A DNA stretch of 64,000 bases, taken from NCBI RefSeq assembly GCF_002221595.1, contig NZ_NHMP01000002.1:186001-250000 (forward strand). The letters run 5' to 3'. Made by a program: the position numbers and the translations under genes. The stretch is from Turicimonas muris (GTDB lineage Bacteria > Pseudomonadota > Gammaproteobacteria > Burkholderiales > Burkholderiaceae_F). The notes beneath the pieces were generated by a model, which saw only the letters and a program-made list of their open reading frames with translations, was not told where the DNA came from and ran no database searches. Numbering within the stretch: position 1 is the first letter of the stretch; each line of letters begins with the position of its first letter. Below are positions 36,110 through 45,132 of this stretch, piece by piece.

Positions 36110-37236
36110 AAATAGTGAGAAAGACCGAGTGTTCCGTAGAACGCCTTTGGTTTGATGGATTCGTTGGAAGATTTGTATTTGGCGCCTGATGCTCCAATGG
36201 CTGAATACAGCTTAGTGTTCTTAGAGAAAGCATACTGATAACCTAAGCCGACAAAACCGCCGTCAACTTTAAGTTTGGATGCATACTGATCTGTGTCTGC
36301 GTGTACATAGCCGGCTGCGCCTAAAAGATTGCCGCCGAGAACAGGAGTTGAGAAACCTAAGATGACGCTGCCGCCTTTAAGGCCGTCAATTATTTTGAGC
36401 TGTGCGGCAGAAATTTTGCCGATGCCATGGTCCTTCATGTCGCCGAAAGCCGGAGTTCCTACAGCGTCCGCATTTCTAAAGTATTGCAGAGAAAGATAGG
36501 TAGTGAAGCTTTGGAGTTTCCAGTTTCCACCGGCAGTTACTCTCCACATGTCTTTTGGATTTCTCTTCAAAGTCGTAAGTTTTTCATTAACTCTTTCGAA
36601 GAGGACAACACCTTCAGCCTGAGATCCCTTCCAAGTGACGCCTAAACCGAAATAATGATCGGAAGTTGAGCGGTTTTCATGATCCTCCTCACCCATGGAA
36701 TATTGAGTTGTAAGCTGGAATCCTTTCATAACCGGAGAGCGGTAGATAACGGCATTGTCATTGCGGGAGGCAGGCAGTTTCGCATAGACGATGTTTTGGT
36801 TGCCAATTTCCCAGATGCCGGTTCCGAAAGGATTTACGTTTCCAAGAAGGTTAAAGGATCCACCGTCAGTTCCAAGGACGGAAGAGCGACCGGCTGCGAG
36901 GATGCCGTAAGGAGATTCAATTTGCAAAGTGGCTTCTCTGCTGAATGCAAGTCCTTCTGAGCCTTCTGCACCGGTGTCGGAGTCAAAGCCGTTTTCCAGC
37001 ACGAATTTGACTTTATAACCGTTTCCGAGGTCTTCAGTTCCTTTGATGCCAATGCGGTTAGATGTACCGCCTCCGCTAATCATTTCAACATTGTTGACGG
37101 TAGAGCCCAGGCCGTTGTCAACGTGCGAGGCGCCGACTCCGACATCGATTCTTCCGTATACGGTTACTGAAGATTCTGCGTAAGCGGTTGCGGTAACTGA
37201 GAGTGCTGCTAGTAAGGCAATGGAAAGTTGTTTCAT
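36106..37236 (-). CDS. Outer-membrane porin (Burkholderiales type)
   Basis: 376 aa. Signal peptide (QLSIALLAALSVTATAYA) followed by SSVTVYGRIDVGVGA, the standard first strand of 16-strand general porins. Repeated amphipathic strands and a final aromatic residue (LGLSHYF) act as the BAM signal. It starts 17 bases after the DcuC-type carrier on the same strand and is probably co-transcribed with it, supplying an outer-membrane route for the same small anions. Confidence 0.93.
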   Translation of the reverse strand: MKQLSIALLAALSVTATAYAESSVTVYGRIDVGVGASHVDNGLGSTVNNVEMISGGGTSNRIGIKGTEDLGNGYKVKFVLENGFDSDTGAEGSEGLAFSREATLQIESPYGILAAGRSSVLGTDGGSFNLLGNVNPFGTGIWEIGNQNIVYAKLPASRNDNAVIYRSPVMKGFQLTTQYSMGEEDHENRSTSDHYFGLGVTWKGSQAEGVVLFERVNEKLTTLKRNPKDMWRVTAGGNWKLQSFTTYLSLQYFRNADAVGTPAFGDMKDHGIGKISAAQLKIIDGLKGGSVILGFSTPVLGGNLLGAAGYVHADTDQYASKLKVDGGFVGLGYQYAFSKNTKLYSAIGASGAKYKSSNESIKPKAFYGTLGLSHYF

Positions 37237-37253
37237 TTTGATTCTTTAGGTTG

Positions 37254-38540
37254 TTACATAAGGAAGATGGTAAGAACGATGGCGCCGAGGCTGACTAAAG
37301 CGGAACGTTTAATGACTTCGATTGGAGAGGTTCCGGCAATACCTGCAATCAGAATAACGCCTGCAGCCAACGGAGAAGAAACGCGGCCGAGAGTTGCAGA
37401 AAGACAGGTAAGGAAACCGAGGTCTTGGATCTTCATGCCGAAGTCAGCGGCGTGAGGCACGACAGATTCGCAGAAGGCGAAAGCTGCAGCGTTCCCGGAT
37501 CCGGTCATAACGCCAAGAACATACGGGCCGAAAGAACCGCCAAGTTTTGCGATTTCTGAGGAATCCTTGAGGTATTCAATGAATCCGGCAACTACACCGC
37601 AGCTTCTCAATCCGGCAGCAAAAACACCGGCGGCGATAATTAAGCCGATAATGTTGCCGTAGCCTGAACCCATCCCGTCAAAGAATTTCTTAACTAATTC
37701 AGCAGGATTGCTTCTAGTAACAAAGATGACGTAGATAAAGCCGATTAACATGGCAGTAGCAACGCTCATCTTGATTTGAGGGAACCACAAAGAGATCACG
37801 AACAGAAGCACGACCGGAAGAAGAGGCGCAAAGGCTTTAAGGATGTTCGGATTAGCTGGAAGCTCAGGTAGAGGGCGGTTCAATTCCCCGGCCTTGGTAG
37901 TTCCTGCTTCTTGAAAAGTACCGTTTTTCTTGTAGTCGCCGAAAAGGAAACAGATAACTGTCAGTGCGATGACGCAGAAAACGAACAAAAGAAGGATTTT
38001 CCCGGAGATGTAGTTGATTTGATCCATTACAGCAATATTTGCAATTTGTGCTACGAGGATGTTGTCAGTTGAGCCGGGAGACCAATAATTAGGCAGAGTA
38101 GATGAAATAATCGCGGCTGCGGCAATTGCCGGACGGAAGCCTGCTCTAATCATAAGTGCGACAAGTGTTGGGCCGATGGCGGCACACAACCCGGCTAAGG
38201 AACCAATTGCCAAGGAAGCGACACCGGTTACCAGCATGCAGCATGGAAGAAGCAAAATGCCGAGTTTGTTTAAAGGCTTTGTTAAAAGGCTGACCAAATG
38301 AAGGTCGCATTTAGTCATCGTAACGCAAGCTGCAAAACCCATAGAAGAACAGATTGAGATAATCAGTGCCTTATTCGTCATTGATTTATCAAACTGCAGA
38401 AAAGCCTCCATGGGATCCATGGAGAGTACGCACATGGCTAAGCCCGCAAGAAGAAGTACCAGACGGGTCTCGTACCGCTTAATAAGGCCATAGATGGTTC
38501 CTATTACTGCCGCAATAGCAACCCAAACACTAAAAGTCAT
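37254..38540 (-). CDS. DcuC-type C4-dicarboxylate transporter (second copy)
   Basis: 428 aa, about 12 hydrophobic segments. Clearly homologous to the 24489 gene: shared GxIKRYETRLVL start, DPMEAFLQFDKSMTNKALI versus DPMAGLNAFAKTMVNPALI, GSGNAAAFAFCESVVPHAADF, and the RVSSPLAAGVILIAGIAG end. Exchange or efflux of C4-dicarboxylates is inferred. It heads a two-gene unit with the porin; the upstream region holds an inverted repeat (38590-38604). Confidence 0.86.
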   Translation of the reverse strand: MTFSVWVAIAAVIGTIYGLIKRYETRLVLLLAGLAMCVLSMDPMEAFLQFDKSMTNKALIISICSSMGFAACVTMTKCDLHLVSLLTKPLNKLGILLLPCCMLVTGVASLAIGSLAGLCAAIGPTLVALMIRAGFRPAIAAAAIISSTLPNYWSPGSTDNILVAQIANIAVMDQINYISGKILLLFVFCVIALTVICFLFGDYKKNGTFQEAGTTKAGELNRPLPELPANPNILKAFAPLLPVVLLFVISLWFPQIKMSVATAMLIGFIYVIFVTRSNPAELVKKFFDGMGSGYGNIIGLIIAAGVFAAGLRSCGVVAGFIEYLKDSSEIAKLGGSFGPYVLGVMTGSGNAAAFAFCESVVPHAADFGMKIQDLGFLTCLSATLGRVSSPLAAGVILIAGIAGTSPIEVIKRSALVSLGAIVLTIFLM

Positions 38541-38589
38541 TTTTGTCTCGCAAAGTTGAAATGAACGGGCTCATGTTAGAGAGCAGAAT

Positions 38590-38604
38590 TGATTTCAAAA
38601 ATCA
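38590..38604. promoter_or_regulatory. Inverted repeat upstream of the second dcuC
   Basis: TGATTTCAAAAATCA is a 6-3-6 inverted repeat 50 bases before the carrier ATG. It resembles but does not fit an FNR site, because the spacing and the outer bases differ. Confidence 0.35.
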
Positions 38605-38766
38605 GGAGAACCAATTAAATCAATTAGGAATAACGCTATATTACGCAGATATTTATAAAATCAAGAATTAATAGTAACTTTATGAAAAATAATGAAAATT
38701 ATAAATATATACCTATATGTGAGTAAGTAATTTCATGTATAACTATTTGATAGGTCCAAGTAAATA

Positions 38767-40053
38767 ATGCCGAAAGTTCTTAATTATTTTTCAAAGAAAA
38801 TGACTTCTAAAAAATTTCCGAACATCGTTCCTGAGTTTCTAAGTTATGTTCTTTATGAGACTCAGTCTTCAAGAGAGAGCATAGAAGAGCCTTCTACTCC
38901 CAACCAATTGCTTTTAGCCGAGGAGCTGGTCACAGAGCTGAAATCTTCCGGGTTGCAAGACGCACATATCGGGAAGGGCGGTGTAGTTTATGGCACGCTT
39001 CCTGCCACGCCGGGCTGTGAAGATTGCCCCGGACTTGGGCTGATCGCTCACATGGACACTTCTCCAGATGCTCCGGCAGTCAATATAAAGCCGCAGATCT
39101 TGGTATATGAAGGAAAGGACGTACTTCTGAATCCGGAGAAGGAGATTTATTTCAAAGAAGAATCCTTCCCGGAAATTAAGAAATATCTCAATCAGGAAAT
39201 CATTTTTACCGACGGCACAACCCTGCTGGGCGCTGACGATAAAGCCGGAATTGCAGCGATTACTGCTTGCATGGATTATCTCAAAACTCATCCGGAAATT
39301 CCGCATGCAAAAATCTGCGTAGCCTTCACGCCGGATGAAGAAATCGCAAAAGGAACGGTTAATTTTGATATTGAGCATTTCGGAGCTCAATATGCCTATA
39401 CTTTTGACGGCGGTGAGATTGGAACTTTAGAAACCGAGAACTTTAATGCAGCTACGGCTTTTGTTCAGATTGCCGGCGTTGTGGTTCATCCTGGTCTTTC
39501 TAAAGGAAAGATGGTTAACTCCTTAAAACTCGCTGCTAAGTTGATTAGCCGGCTTCCTGCAGATCAAGCCCCTGAAACAACCGAAGGCTATGAAGGCTTT
39601 ATTCATCCCAATAAAGTTGAAGGAACGGTTGCATCAACCACTGTCCGTATTTTGATTCGTGATCACGACAAAGCTAAATTTGAGGCCAAGAAAGAACTTC
39701 TGAAAAAGCTGGTAGAAGAGATCCAAGAATCCGAACCAAGAGCAAAAGTAAGCTTGACGATCAAAGACAGCTACGAAAATATGCGTCCTTATTTGGATCA
39801 AGCTCCTAAGGTAATGGAAATTGTCCGTCAGGCGTATAGAGAAGCAGGAATCGAACCGATCGAAGAGCCGATTCGCGGAGGCACGGACGGTGCTCGCCTG
39901 TCCACTAGAGGCTTGCCTTGCCCGAACGTCTTTACCGGCGGAATGAATTACCACAGCGTCTACGAATGCATTCCTGTTAAATCACTGGAAGCTGCCGCGG
40001 ACGTAGCACTGAGCCTTGTCCGTCTTTCCTCTCAGATTAAGAGCTTGAAATAA
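38767..40053 (+). CDS. pepT: Peptidase T (aminotripeptidase)
   Basis: 428 aa, slightly long for the family. M20B zinc peptidase: LGLIAHMDTSPDAP with the first metal His and Asp, TTLLGADDKAGIAAI with the bridging Asp, FTPDEEIAKGT with the catalytic Glu, and GGTDGARLSTRGLPCPNVFTGG (split here at the metal residue). Releases N-terminal residues from tripeptides, fitting an amino-acid-based metabolism. The start could instead be the ATG at codon 12 (MTSKKFPN); neither has a strong ribosome-binding site. Confidence 0.94.
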   Translation: MPKVLNYFSKKMTSKKFPNIVPEFLSYVLYETQSSRESIEEPSTPNQLLLAEELVTELKSSGLQDAHIGKGGVVYGTLPATPGCEDCPGLGLIAHMDTSPDAPAVNIKPQILVYEGKDVLLNPEKEIYFKEESFPEIKKYLNQEIIFTDGTTLLGADDKAGIAAITACMDYLKTHPEIPHAKICVAFTPDEEIAKGTVNFDIEHFGAQYAYTFDGGEIGTLETENFNAATAFVQIAGVVVHPGLSKGKMVNSLKLAAKLISRLPADQAPETTEGYEGFIHPNKVEGTVASTTVRILIRDHDKAKFEAKKELLKKLVEEIQESEPRAKVSLTIKDSYENMRPYLDQAPKVMEIVRQAYREAGIEPIEEPIRGGTDGARLSTRGLPCPNVFTGGMNYHSVYECIPVKSLEAAADVALSLVRLSSQIKSLK

Positions 40054-40143
40054 GAATTAGAAGAACAGAGCATTTTTTCGAAAATATAGTGATTTTTTCT
40101 TCCGTTGCTCTTTAAAAAGAGCAATTACTTGAAGCCAAAGCAT

Positions 40144-40176
40144 CCGTGGACTTGTAAAAGAGGTTCACGGTTTTTT
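40144..40176 (+). terminator. Terminator hairpin ending in T6, directly abutting the group II intron
   Basis: CCGTG (40144-40148) pairs with CACGG (40166-40170) with further weak pairs, then TTTTTT. The intron's first base follows the last T. A separate palindrome TTGCTCTTTAAAAAGAGCAA lies just upstream at 40105-40124. Confidence 0.7.
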
Positions 40177-42075
40177 GTGTGCTCGGCATGAGTGCAATCT
40201 AAAGGGTGAAAGTCCCGAGCTCGCCCGCTAGTGGGAAGAGCTAGCGAATCTGCAAGGTGTGTGCAGTGATGTACAGGCTGAAAGAAGCAGATAGCAAAAC
40301 CTTGAACTGACGAACAGAAATCGTCTATAGGCAGGCGCAGAGGATGAGAATGCAAAATAATTCGAAGTCCGAAAACTAGCCGGAATCTGCGAATGTAAAG
40401 ACGGCAGTTACATGAGGTGAAAGAGTGCACTCTTACCCGAGGAGGTCTTGTCAGCTCCGACAGGGGTAGTAACAACGAATGGCAAGAAGTCAGCAGAGGT
40501 CATAGTACCCAAGAGTAAGGGGGAAGGACCGAACTAGTAAACCGTGAAAGGAGGAACGCTGCAAGGCAAGAATGGAAAAAAAGGAAGTACACCTAGGCTC
40601 TGAAGGATAGTGCGGAACACGAAAGTTAAGAGCAAAGGAGTTCGATGACACCAAGCAGACGGAACTTATGAGTAGCGAAACATTTGGAGAAATCACGCTC
40701 GAAAGGATACTCGCCAGAGGGAACCTAATGCAGGCTCTGAAGAAGGTGGAAGCAAATAAAGGTTCATGCGGTGTTGACGGCATGGAAACAAGTGAGCTGA
40801 GAGCCTACTTCAAATCAAACCCTGGGAAACTTACAGAGCAAATTCTTCAAGGTACTTTTAAGCCCTCGCCTATAAGGAGGGTTTACATCCCAAAAGACAA
40901 CGGGGAGCAACGTCCCTTGGGGATACCCACGGTAATCGACCGCTTTGTGCAACAGGCAATAGCCTTAGTACTGAGCGAGGAATACGAAAAGATTTTTGTG
41001 GATCACAGCTATGGGTTCAGACCCAACAGGGACTGCCGGCAAGCCGTAAGGCGAGCTATGGAGCATATTCGAGAGGGATACGAATGGGTAATCGATATCG
41101 ACCTACGTAAGTTCTTTGATACGGTTAACCATGATTTCCTAGTTCAACTCCTATCCAGAAGGATAAGGGACGGACGTGTAATCTCTCTAATCCATAAATT
41201 CCTTCGAGCGCCGATTAGCGAGGAAGGGAAAGTTGGGAAAGCGAATCGACTCGGCTGTCCACAAGGGGGTGTTATATCTCCCGTGTGTGCGAACGTAGTT
41301 CTTCATGAACTGGATATAAAACTCCGTGAGAAGAACATGAGAGCATGCAGATACGCCGACGACGCCGTCATCTTCTGCAAAAGCAGGAAAGCCGCGGAGA
41401 GAGCACTTAAGTGGATTAAGAAATTCATCGAGAGCAAGCTTCACCTCAGAGTCAACGAGGACAAGACAAAAATTCTAAAAGTAGGAAGCCCCGATGTTCA
41501 ATTCCTAGGTTTTAGCTTCACGACTAAAGTCTCAAAGGCTAAAAAGATGAAATTCCCGCAATACCGATACTTCCCTACTGTGCACGTAAAGAAACGCAAG
41601 AAGCTCAAGGAATCCCTGAGAATATTGCTAGACAGACGTGCCCGAGGAGGGATAGACAGGATAAAGAGGAAATTGAGGCTGAAACTCAGAGGGTGGGCCA
41701 ACTACTTTAAAAAGGCAGTTCCTATAAGCTGGGTTCAGGACCTAGACTCATGGATTAGGCGAAGGGTTCGGCAACTTCTGTGGAAACAGTGGAAGAAGCC
41801 GGCAAATCGATACCGTGAGCTGAAGCTAAGGTGGAACAAAGCTCCAAACGTAGAAAAATTTGCTTATTCCAGTAATCGATACTGGCACATCGTCACTTGC
41901 AGACCCCTACAAACCGGTCTAAGCAACAATGTGCTGGAATCAGAGGGATGGTGCAGTTTAGAAAAGGCCCTGCGAACCGCATCTGGAACGTAGGGATGTT
42001 TACTGGAACCGCCTTGGTGCCGAACGGCATGCCAGGTGGTGTGAGAGGGACGGGTAATAACCGGCCCTACTCGAT
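40177..42075 (+). mobile_element. Group II intron, complete
   Basis: About 1.9 kb. The 5' end is GTGTGCTCGGCATGAGTGCA, matching the GUGYG start of bacterial group II introns, followed by AAGGGTGAAAGTCCCGAGC. The 3' part has a domain V-like hairpin (AACCGCC...TGCCGAACGGCA...GGTGGTGTGAG, about 42008-42048) and a domain VI-like stem (GGGACGGGTAATAACCGGCCC) ending at CTACTCGAT. The maturase ORF lies inside domain IV. Insertion directly behind a terminator T tract is the habit of class C introns, but I have not assigned the class. Boundaries are good to a few bases. Confidence 0.9.
40668..41993 (+). CDS. ltrA: Group II intron reverse transcriptase/maturase
   Basis: 441 aa. Reverse-transcriptase blocks in order: GSCGVDGMETSELRAY, RRVYIPKDNGEQRPLGIPTV, SYGFRPNRDCRQAV, VIDIDLRKFFDTVNHD, CPQGGVISPVCANV, RYADDAVIF (catalytic YADD), then the maturase X/GIIM region (RIKRKLRLKLRGWANYFKK). 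No HNH endonuclease domain follows, so target choice would rest on reverse splicing into a structured or single-stranded site. The frame is complete, so the intron may still be active. Confidence 0.95.
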   Translation: MSSETFGEITLERILARGNLMQALKKVEANKGSCGVDGMETSELRAYFKSNPGKLTEQILQGTFKPSPIRRVYIPKDNGEQRPLGIPTVIDRFVQQAIALVLSEEYEKIFVDHSYGFRPNRDCRQAVRRAMEHIREGYEWVIDIDLRKFFDTVNHDFLVQLLSRRIRDGRVISLIHKFLRAPISEEGKVGKANRLGCPQGGVISPVCANVVLHELDIKLREKNMRACRYADDAVIFCKSRKAAERALKWIKKFIESKLHLRVNEDKTKILKVGSPDVQFLGFSFTTKVSKAKKMKFPQYRYFPTVHVKKRKKLKESLRILLDRRARGGIDRIKRKLRLKLRGWANYFKKAVPISWVQDLDSWIRRRVRQLLWKQWKKPANRYRELKLRWNKAPNVEKFAYSSNRYWHIVTCRPLQTGLSNNVLESEGWCSLEKALRTASGT

Positions 42076-42533
42076 TTACTTATTTTGCTATTGTTAACAT
42101 TATTTCGAAGTGTTATAGAGGTAACCGATCTTAGATATTTATCTAATAGACTTTTTTCTTAATTTTTCCGATTTATCGAACACTTCTATAGAACTATTTT
42201 TGTATAACTCCAAAAATTCAGTATCTTTTCTTCAAAACCCTAGAGTTATTGGGGGTTCTCTTTACTTATAGCTATAAAAGTCAATAACGAATAGTATTTG
42301 TCGTCTTTAACAAAATTCAAGAAATGTACCCTTATTAATTCTAAGTTAAGAAATAAATTCAGTATAAATACTTACAACATTAGTCTTATTCTTCATCCGT
42401 TTTCCTTAACTTAAACTGAACTTGGTATTTTGATTCCCCACCTGTATCGAGTACCTACTTTATACCTACAGAGGCTGATTTATTTGTGAAAGATAAGCGT
42501 TCGCTAATCGTCGCGCCTCACAAGGAGAATTTA
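42076..42533. promoter_or_regulatory. AT-rich leader and promoter region of the mcc operon
   Basis: 458 bases of very AT-rich DNA between the intron and mccA, with no gene. It should hold the mcc promoter and a site for the downstream two-component system. CAAAACCCTAGAG at 42232-42245 contains, in reverse, CTAGGGTTTT, which also occurs before napD. Otherwise I see no confident operator. The AAGGAG at 42522-42527 sets the mccA start at 42534. Confidence 0.45.
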
Positions 42534-44591
42534 ATGTTAAAAGAGACACGATTGATAAAAATTGGGCTTGGCATTGCAGCGACAATGACAGCATTTTGTG
42601 TCCATGCTGCTAACGGCCAGCCGCTCCCGGCTCCGAAAGTTAACGCGTTGACTCAGAAGGTCTGGGATAATCCTGACGTGACCGAGCAATCAAAAGGCAT
42701 CCGGACATTGCAAGACTACATCGTCCAAGAAAAGGAAATGTGGGACTACATATTCGAGAATCACCCGATCTTTGCTACCTACGGCAAAGACGGACGTGTT
42801 ATCGGTACTCCGGTGATTTCTACCCGCGGTTCTGAGTATTTGGGAGAAGGCAATGCCCAGAAGTATTCTGCACACCAGCCAGGCAACCGTCCAATGGCCT
42901 CTCAGTATCGTTTAGGCCAACGCTCAATTCTTGACTTCCCGAATAAATTCGTAGGTCCTGAAAAGTGCGGCGAATGTCACGCTATTCAGTACGAACAGTG
43001 GAAGCGTTCCCGTCATGCTAAGACCGTTAGATTCCCGGGAGAACATCCTGAAGTGGATAACGATCTGAAGAAAAAGCTGTACGGAACGGAAGCCTCTATT
43101 CTTCCTGACGGTATTACAGCAGATGTCATTTACGCTACCATCGGTACACCGCGTACTAAATACGGTTATATCGACGGATGGCTCGTTCGTGGCTCCTATC
43201 ACGTTCGTGACGGTCTTCTGAAAGACGGTACTGGCAGCATCGTTGCCGGCGGCAACCAGATGTCCCGCGGGTGGGCCGAATGGCTGACACCAGCAAAGGC
43301 AAAAGAAATCCAGAAGCTTATTCCTGACTTCCCGACAGAGCTTAGCCAGTTCGGTCCGTCAGCTTCTCACCAATGGGGTATGACCTCCTACGGTTCTACC
43401 TATGAAGGCAAACTTTTAGTCCAGGCCGCTTCCTCTTACTGCGAAGTCTGTCACGCCTTCAAGTTTGACTTTAAGGATAAGAGAGAATTCTTTGCTGCTT
43501 TGGGTAATCCTAAAGAGCTTCAGAAGCACACAATTTCTCGCGGTATTGCTTGTGAAGAGTGCCACGGCGAGGGCGGCCACTTGGTTGGCAATACCAACAA
43601 CATGAGCACTAACTGCGATCGCTGCCATCAGCGCTTGAATTTCGTCGAAGACGAAGTCGATCGCCCGGATGCTAAGGGTAAATTGGAAAGGGCTTTCAAT
43701 GCTAAGACAAAATCTTCCTGCCCGTCTTGCGGTACAGAAGGCGCACAGTTGTTCATGTCCAAGCACTATGAAAAGGGTATGCGCTGCGTGACTTGCCACG
43801 ATCCTCATGAAGTTACAAGCAACGACTGGACGTCCGGTACGACCCGTCCGGCTATTCGTCAGAATTGCCAAGACTGCCATAAGGTTCAGGCGGAAATGGC
43901 CTCCAAGGCTGATACCCACAGCAAGGTCGACTGCATTGCATGTCATATGCCGTTCACAATGAGCTGCGAAAACTTCACGGCCATTCAGCGTCCGGATATG
44001 GCTGGCTTTGACGCCGTCCGCCGTTCTCACCTCTTCAAGATCATGGTCGACCCAGAGAAGAAGATGATGAACCCTGGTCCTGGACAGTCCCGTGATGCAA
44101 GTTCTAAGGGCTGGCGTATTGCTCGTGACGAAGAAGGCCACGGTTACGTTGACTTGATGTGGAGTTGCGCAAGAACTTCTATCGCTGATTTCACAGTTAC
44201 AGAAGGAAAAGGCTGCCATAGCCCATTCCAGTCCGAACTGGATCAAGGTCTCATTTACCAAGATCAGAAGGAAATCTATGGTGAAGTTATGAAGTGGCAG
44301 AATCCAATTAAGGAAAGCCATCAGAAGAACGTTGACGCCATGACACGTATTAACAAGTTGCTTGAAGTCACTAAGCTGACTCCGGAACAAAGAACTGAAG
44401 CTATGCTTCTTATTGACAAGGCCGGAGAAATTATTAAGCAAGTTGAAGAAGACGGTTCTTGGGGTGTCCATGCCTTCAACTACACAAAACAGCGTGTAGA
44501 AACAGCTGAGGCATATCTCACCAAAGCCCAGTCCATCATTGACAAGGGCGGCTACAAGGCCATCAAAGCTGAAAATACAGTGACAAAGTAA
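42534..44591 (+). CDS. mccA: MccA, octaheme c-copper sulfite reductase
   Basis: 685 aa from the ATG with AAGGAG seven bases upstream; a start 16 codons earlier lacks a site. Signal peptide to about residue 25 ([17 protein letters not shown]). Seven CXXCH motifs (Cys at about 145, 303, 340, 361, 418, 445 and 467) and one CX15CH (C545...C561-H562), the hallmark of MccA. Non-heme Cys at about 396, 399 (SCPSCGTEG) and 478 (MSCENF) are candidates for the Cu(I) ligands that MccA uses beside the active-site heme. It reduces sulfite to sulfide with six electrons in the periplasm. First gene of the locus. Confidence 0.95.
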   Translation: MLKETRLIKIGLGIAATMTAFCVHAANGQPLPAPKVNALTQKVWDNPDVTEQSKGIRTLQDYIVQEKEMWDYIFENHPIFATYGKDGRVIGTPVISTRGSEYLGEGNAQKYSAHQPGNRPMASQYRLGQRSILDFPNKFVGPEKCGECHAIQYEQWKRSRHAKTVRFPGEHPEVDNDLKKKLYGTEASILPDGITADVIYATIGTPRTKYGYIDGWLVRGSYHVRDGLLKDGTGSIVAGGNQMSRGWAEWLTPAKAKEIQKLIPDFPTELSQFGPSASHQWGMTSYGSTYEGKLLVQAASSYCEVCHAFKFDFKDKREFFAALGNPKELQKHTISRGIACEECHGEGGHLVGNTNNMSTNCDRCHQRLNFVEDEVDRPDAKGKLERAFNAKTKSSCPSCGTEGAQLFMSKHYEKGMRCVTCHDPHEVTSNDWTSGTTRPAIRQNCQDCHKVQAEMASKADTHSKVDCIACHMPFTMSCENFTAIQRPDMAGFDAVRRSHLFKIMVDPEKKMMNPGPGQSRDASSKGWRIARDEEGHGYVDLMWSCARTSIADFTVTEGKGCHSPFQSELDQGLIYQDQKEIYGEVMKWQNPIKESHQKNVDAMTRINKLLEVTKLTPEQRTEAMLLIDKAGEIIKQVEEDGSWGVHAFNYTKQRVETAEAYLTKAQSIIDKGGYKAIKAENTVTK

Positions 44592-44613
44592 TTTAAAACC
44601 CAGTGTCACATTT

Positions 44614-44637
44614 ACTTCGGACCTTCGGGTCCGAAGT
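44614..44637 (+). other. UUCG-tetraloop hairpin between mccA and the rhodanese gene
   Basis: ACTTCGGACC pairs perfectly with GGTCCGAAGT around TTCG, an unusually stable RNA tetraloop. GAAAACGGG, not a T tract, follows, so a 3'-end stabiliser or dosage element for mccA mRNA is more likely than a terminator. Confidence 0.75.
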
Positions 44638-44653
44638 GAAAACGGGACAAAAA

Positions 44654-45079
44654 ATGATAAACAAGTTATTAAAAATAGCCGCAGTTTCTTTTCTTTGCCT
44701 TTATTCGCAAGTCAATTTTGCGGGTGGCGGCGGGGAACCGGTGGAGGCGCCGGTTTACGATGAACTTCTGAATCAGATCTCGATGCGTGAAGCAGAGATG
44801 CTTTGGGAGTCCGGAGTTCCTTTCTTTGATGTAAATACGCTTGAGATTTGGACTCAGGGATACATTCCTGGTGCTAAGTTTTTTAATGTACGAAACTGGA
44901 AGGATCTTCTCCCGAAAGACAAAGGTAAAACCATTGTGTTTTATTGCGTCAACAGACTTTGTACTGCGAGTGAAATGGCAGCAAGAGAAGTGATGAAGCT
45001 TGGCTATACCGACGTCCGCCAGATGCCTGACGGAATTGAAGGTTGGAAACTTTCAGGCCGTAAGATTGAAAGACCGTAA
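44654..45079 (+). CDS. Exported single-domain rhodanese
   Basis: 141 aa from the ATG reading MINKLLKIAAVS; an ORF extension upstream crosses the UUCG hairpin and is rejected. Signal peptide (AAVSFLCLYSQVNFA), then ISMREAEMLWESGVPFFDVN, IPGAKFFNV and the active-site loop FYCVNRLCTASEMAA with the catalytic Cys. Periplasmic sulfurtransferase in the mcc operon: it may handle the sulfide or persulfide made by MccA, or release sulfite from thiosulfate-like donors. It is not one of the four core MccABCD subunits as I know them. Confidence 0.85.
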   Translation: MINKLLKIAAVSFLCLYSQVNFAGGGGEPVEAPVYDELLNQISMREAEMLWESGVPFFDVNTLEIWTQGYIPGAKFFNVRNWKDLLPKDKGKTIVFYCVNRLCTASEMAAREVMKLGYTDVRQMPDGIEGWKLSGRKIERP

Positions 45080-45132
45080 CTTGATAAACCACATTTCTAA
45101 TCCCCCACCCAAAATTATTTGAAAGAAACACT

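Noticed and set aside
40105-40124. Palindrome TTGCTCTTTAAAAAGAGCAA as the pepT terminator
   Set aside because: It lacks a T tract; the following hairpin with T6 at 40144-40176 is the better terminator, though both may contribute.
43416-44609. 397-codon open frame on the minus strand opposite mccA
   Set aside because: It is a shadow of mccA: it lies wholly antisense to a gene with clear heme motifs and has no ribosome-binding site or family resemblance.
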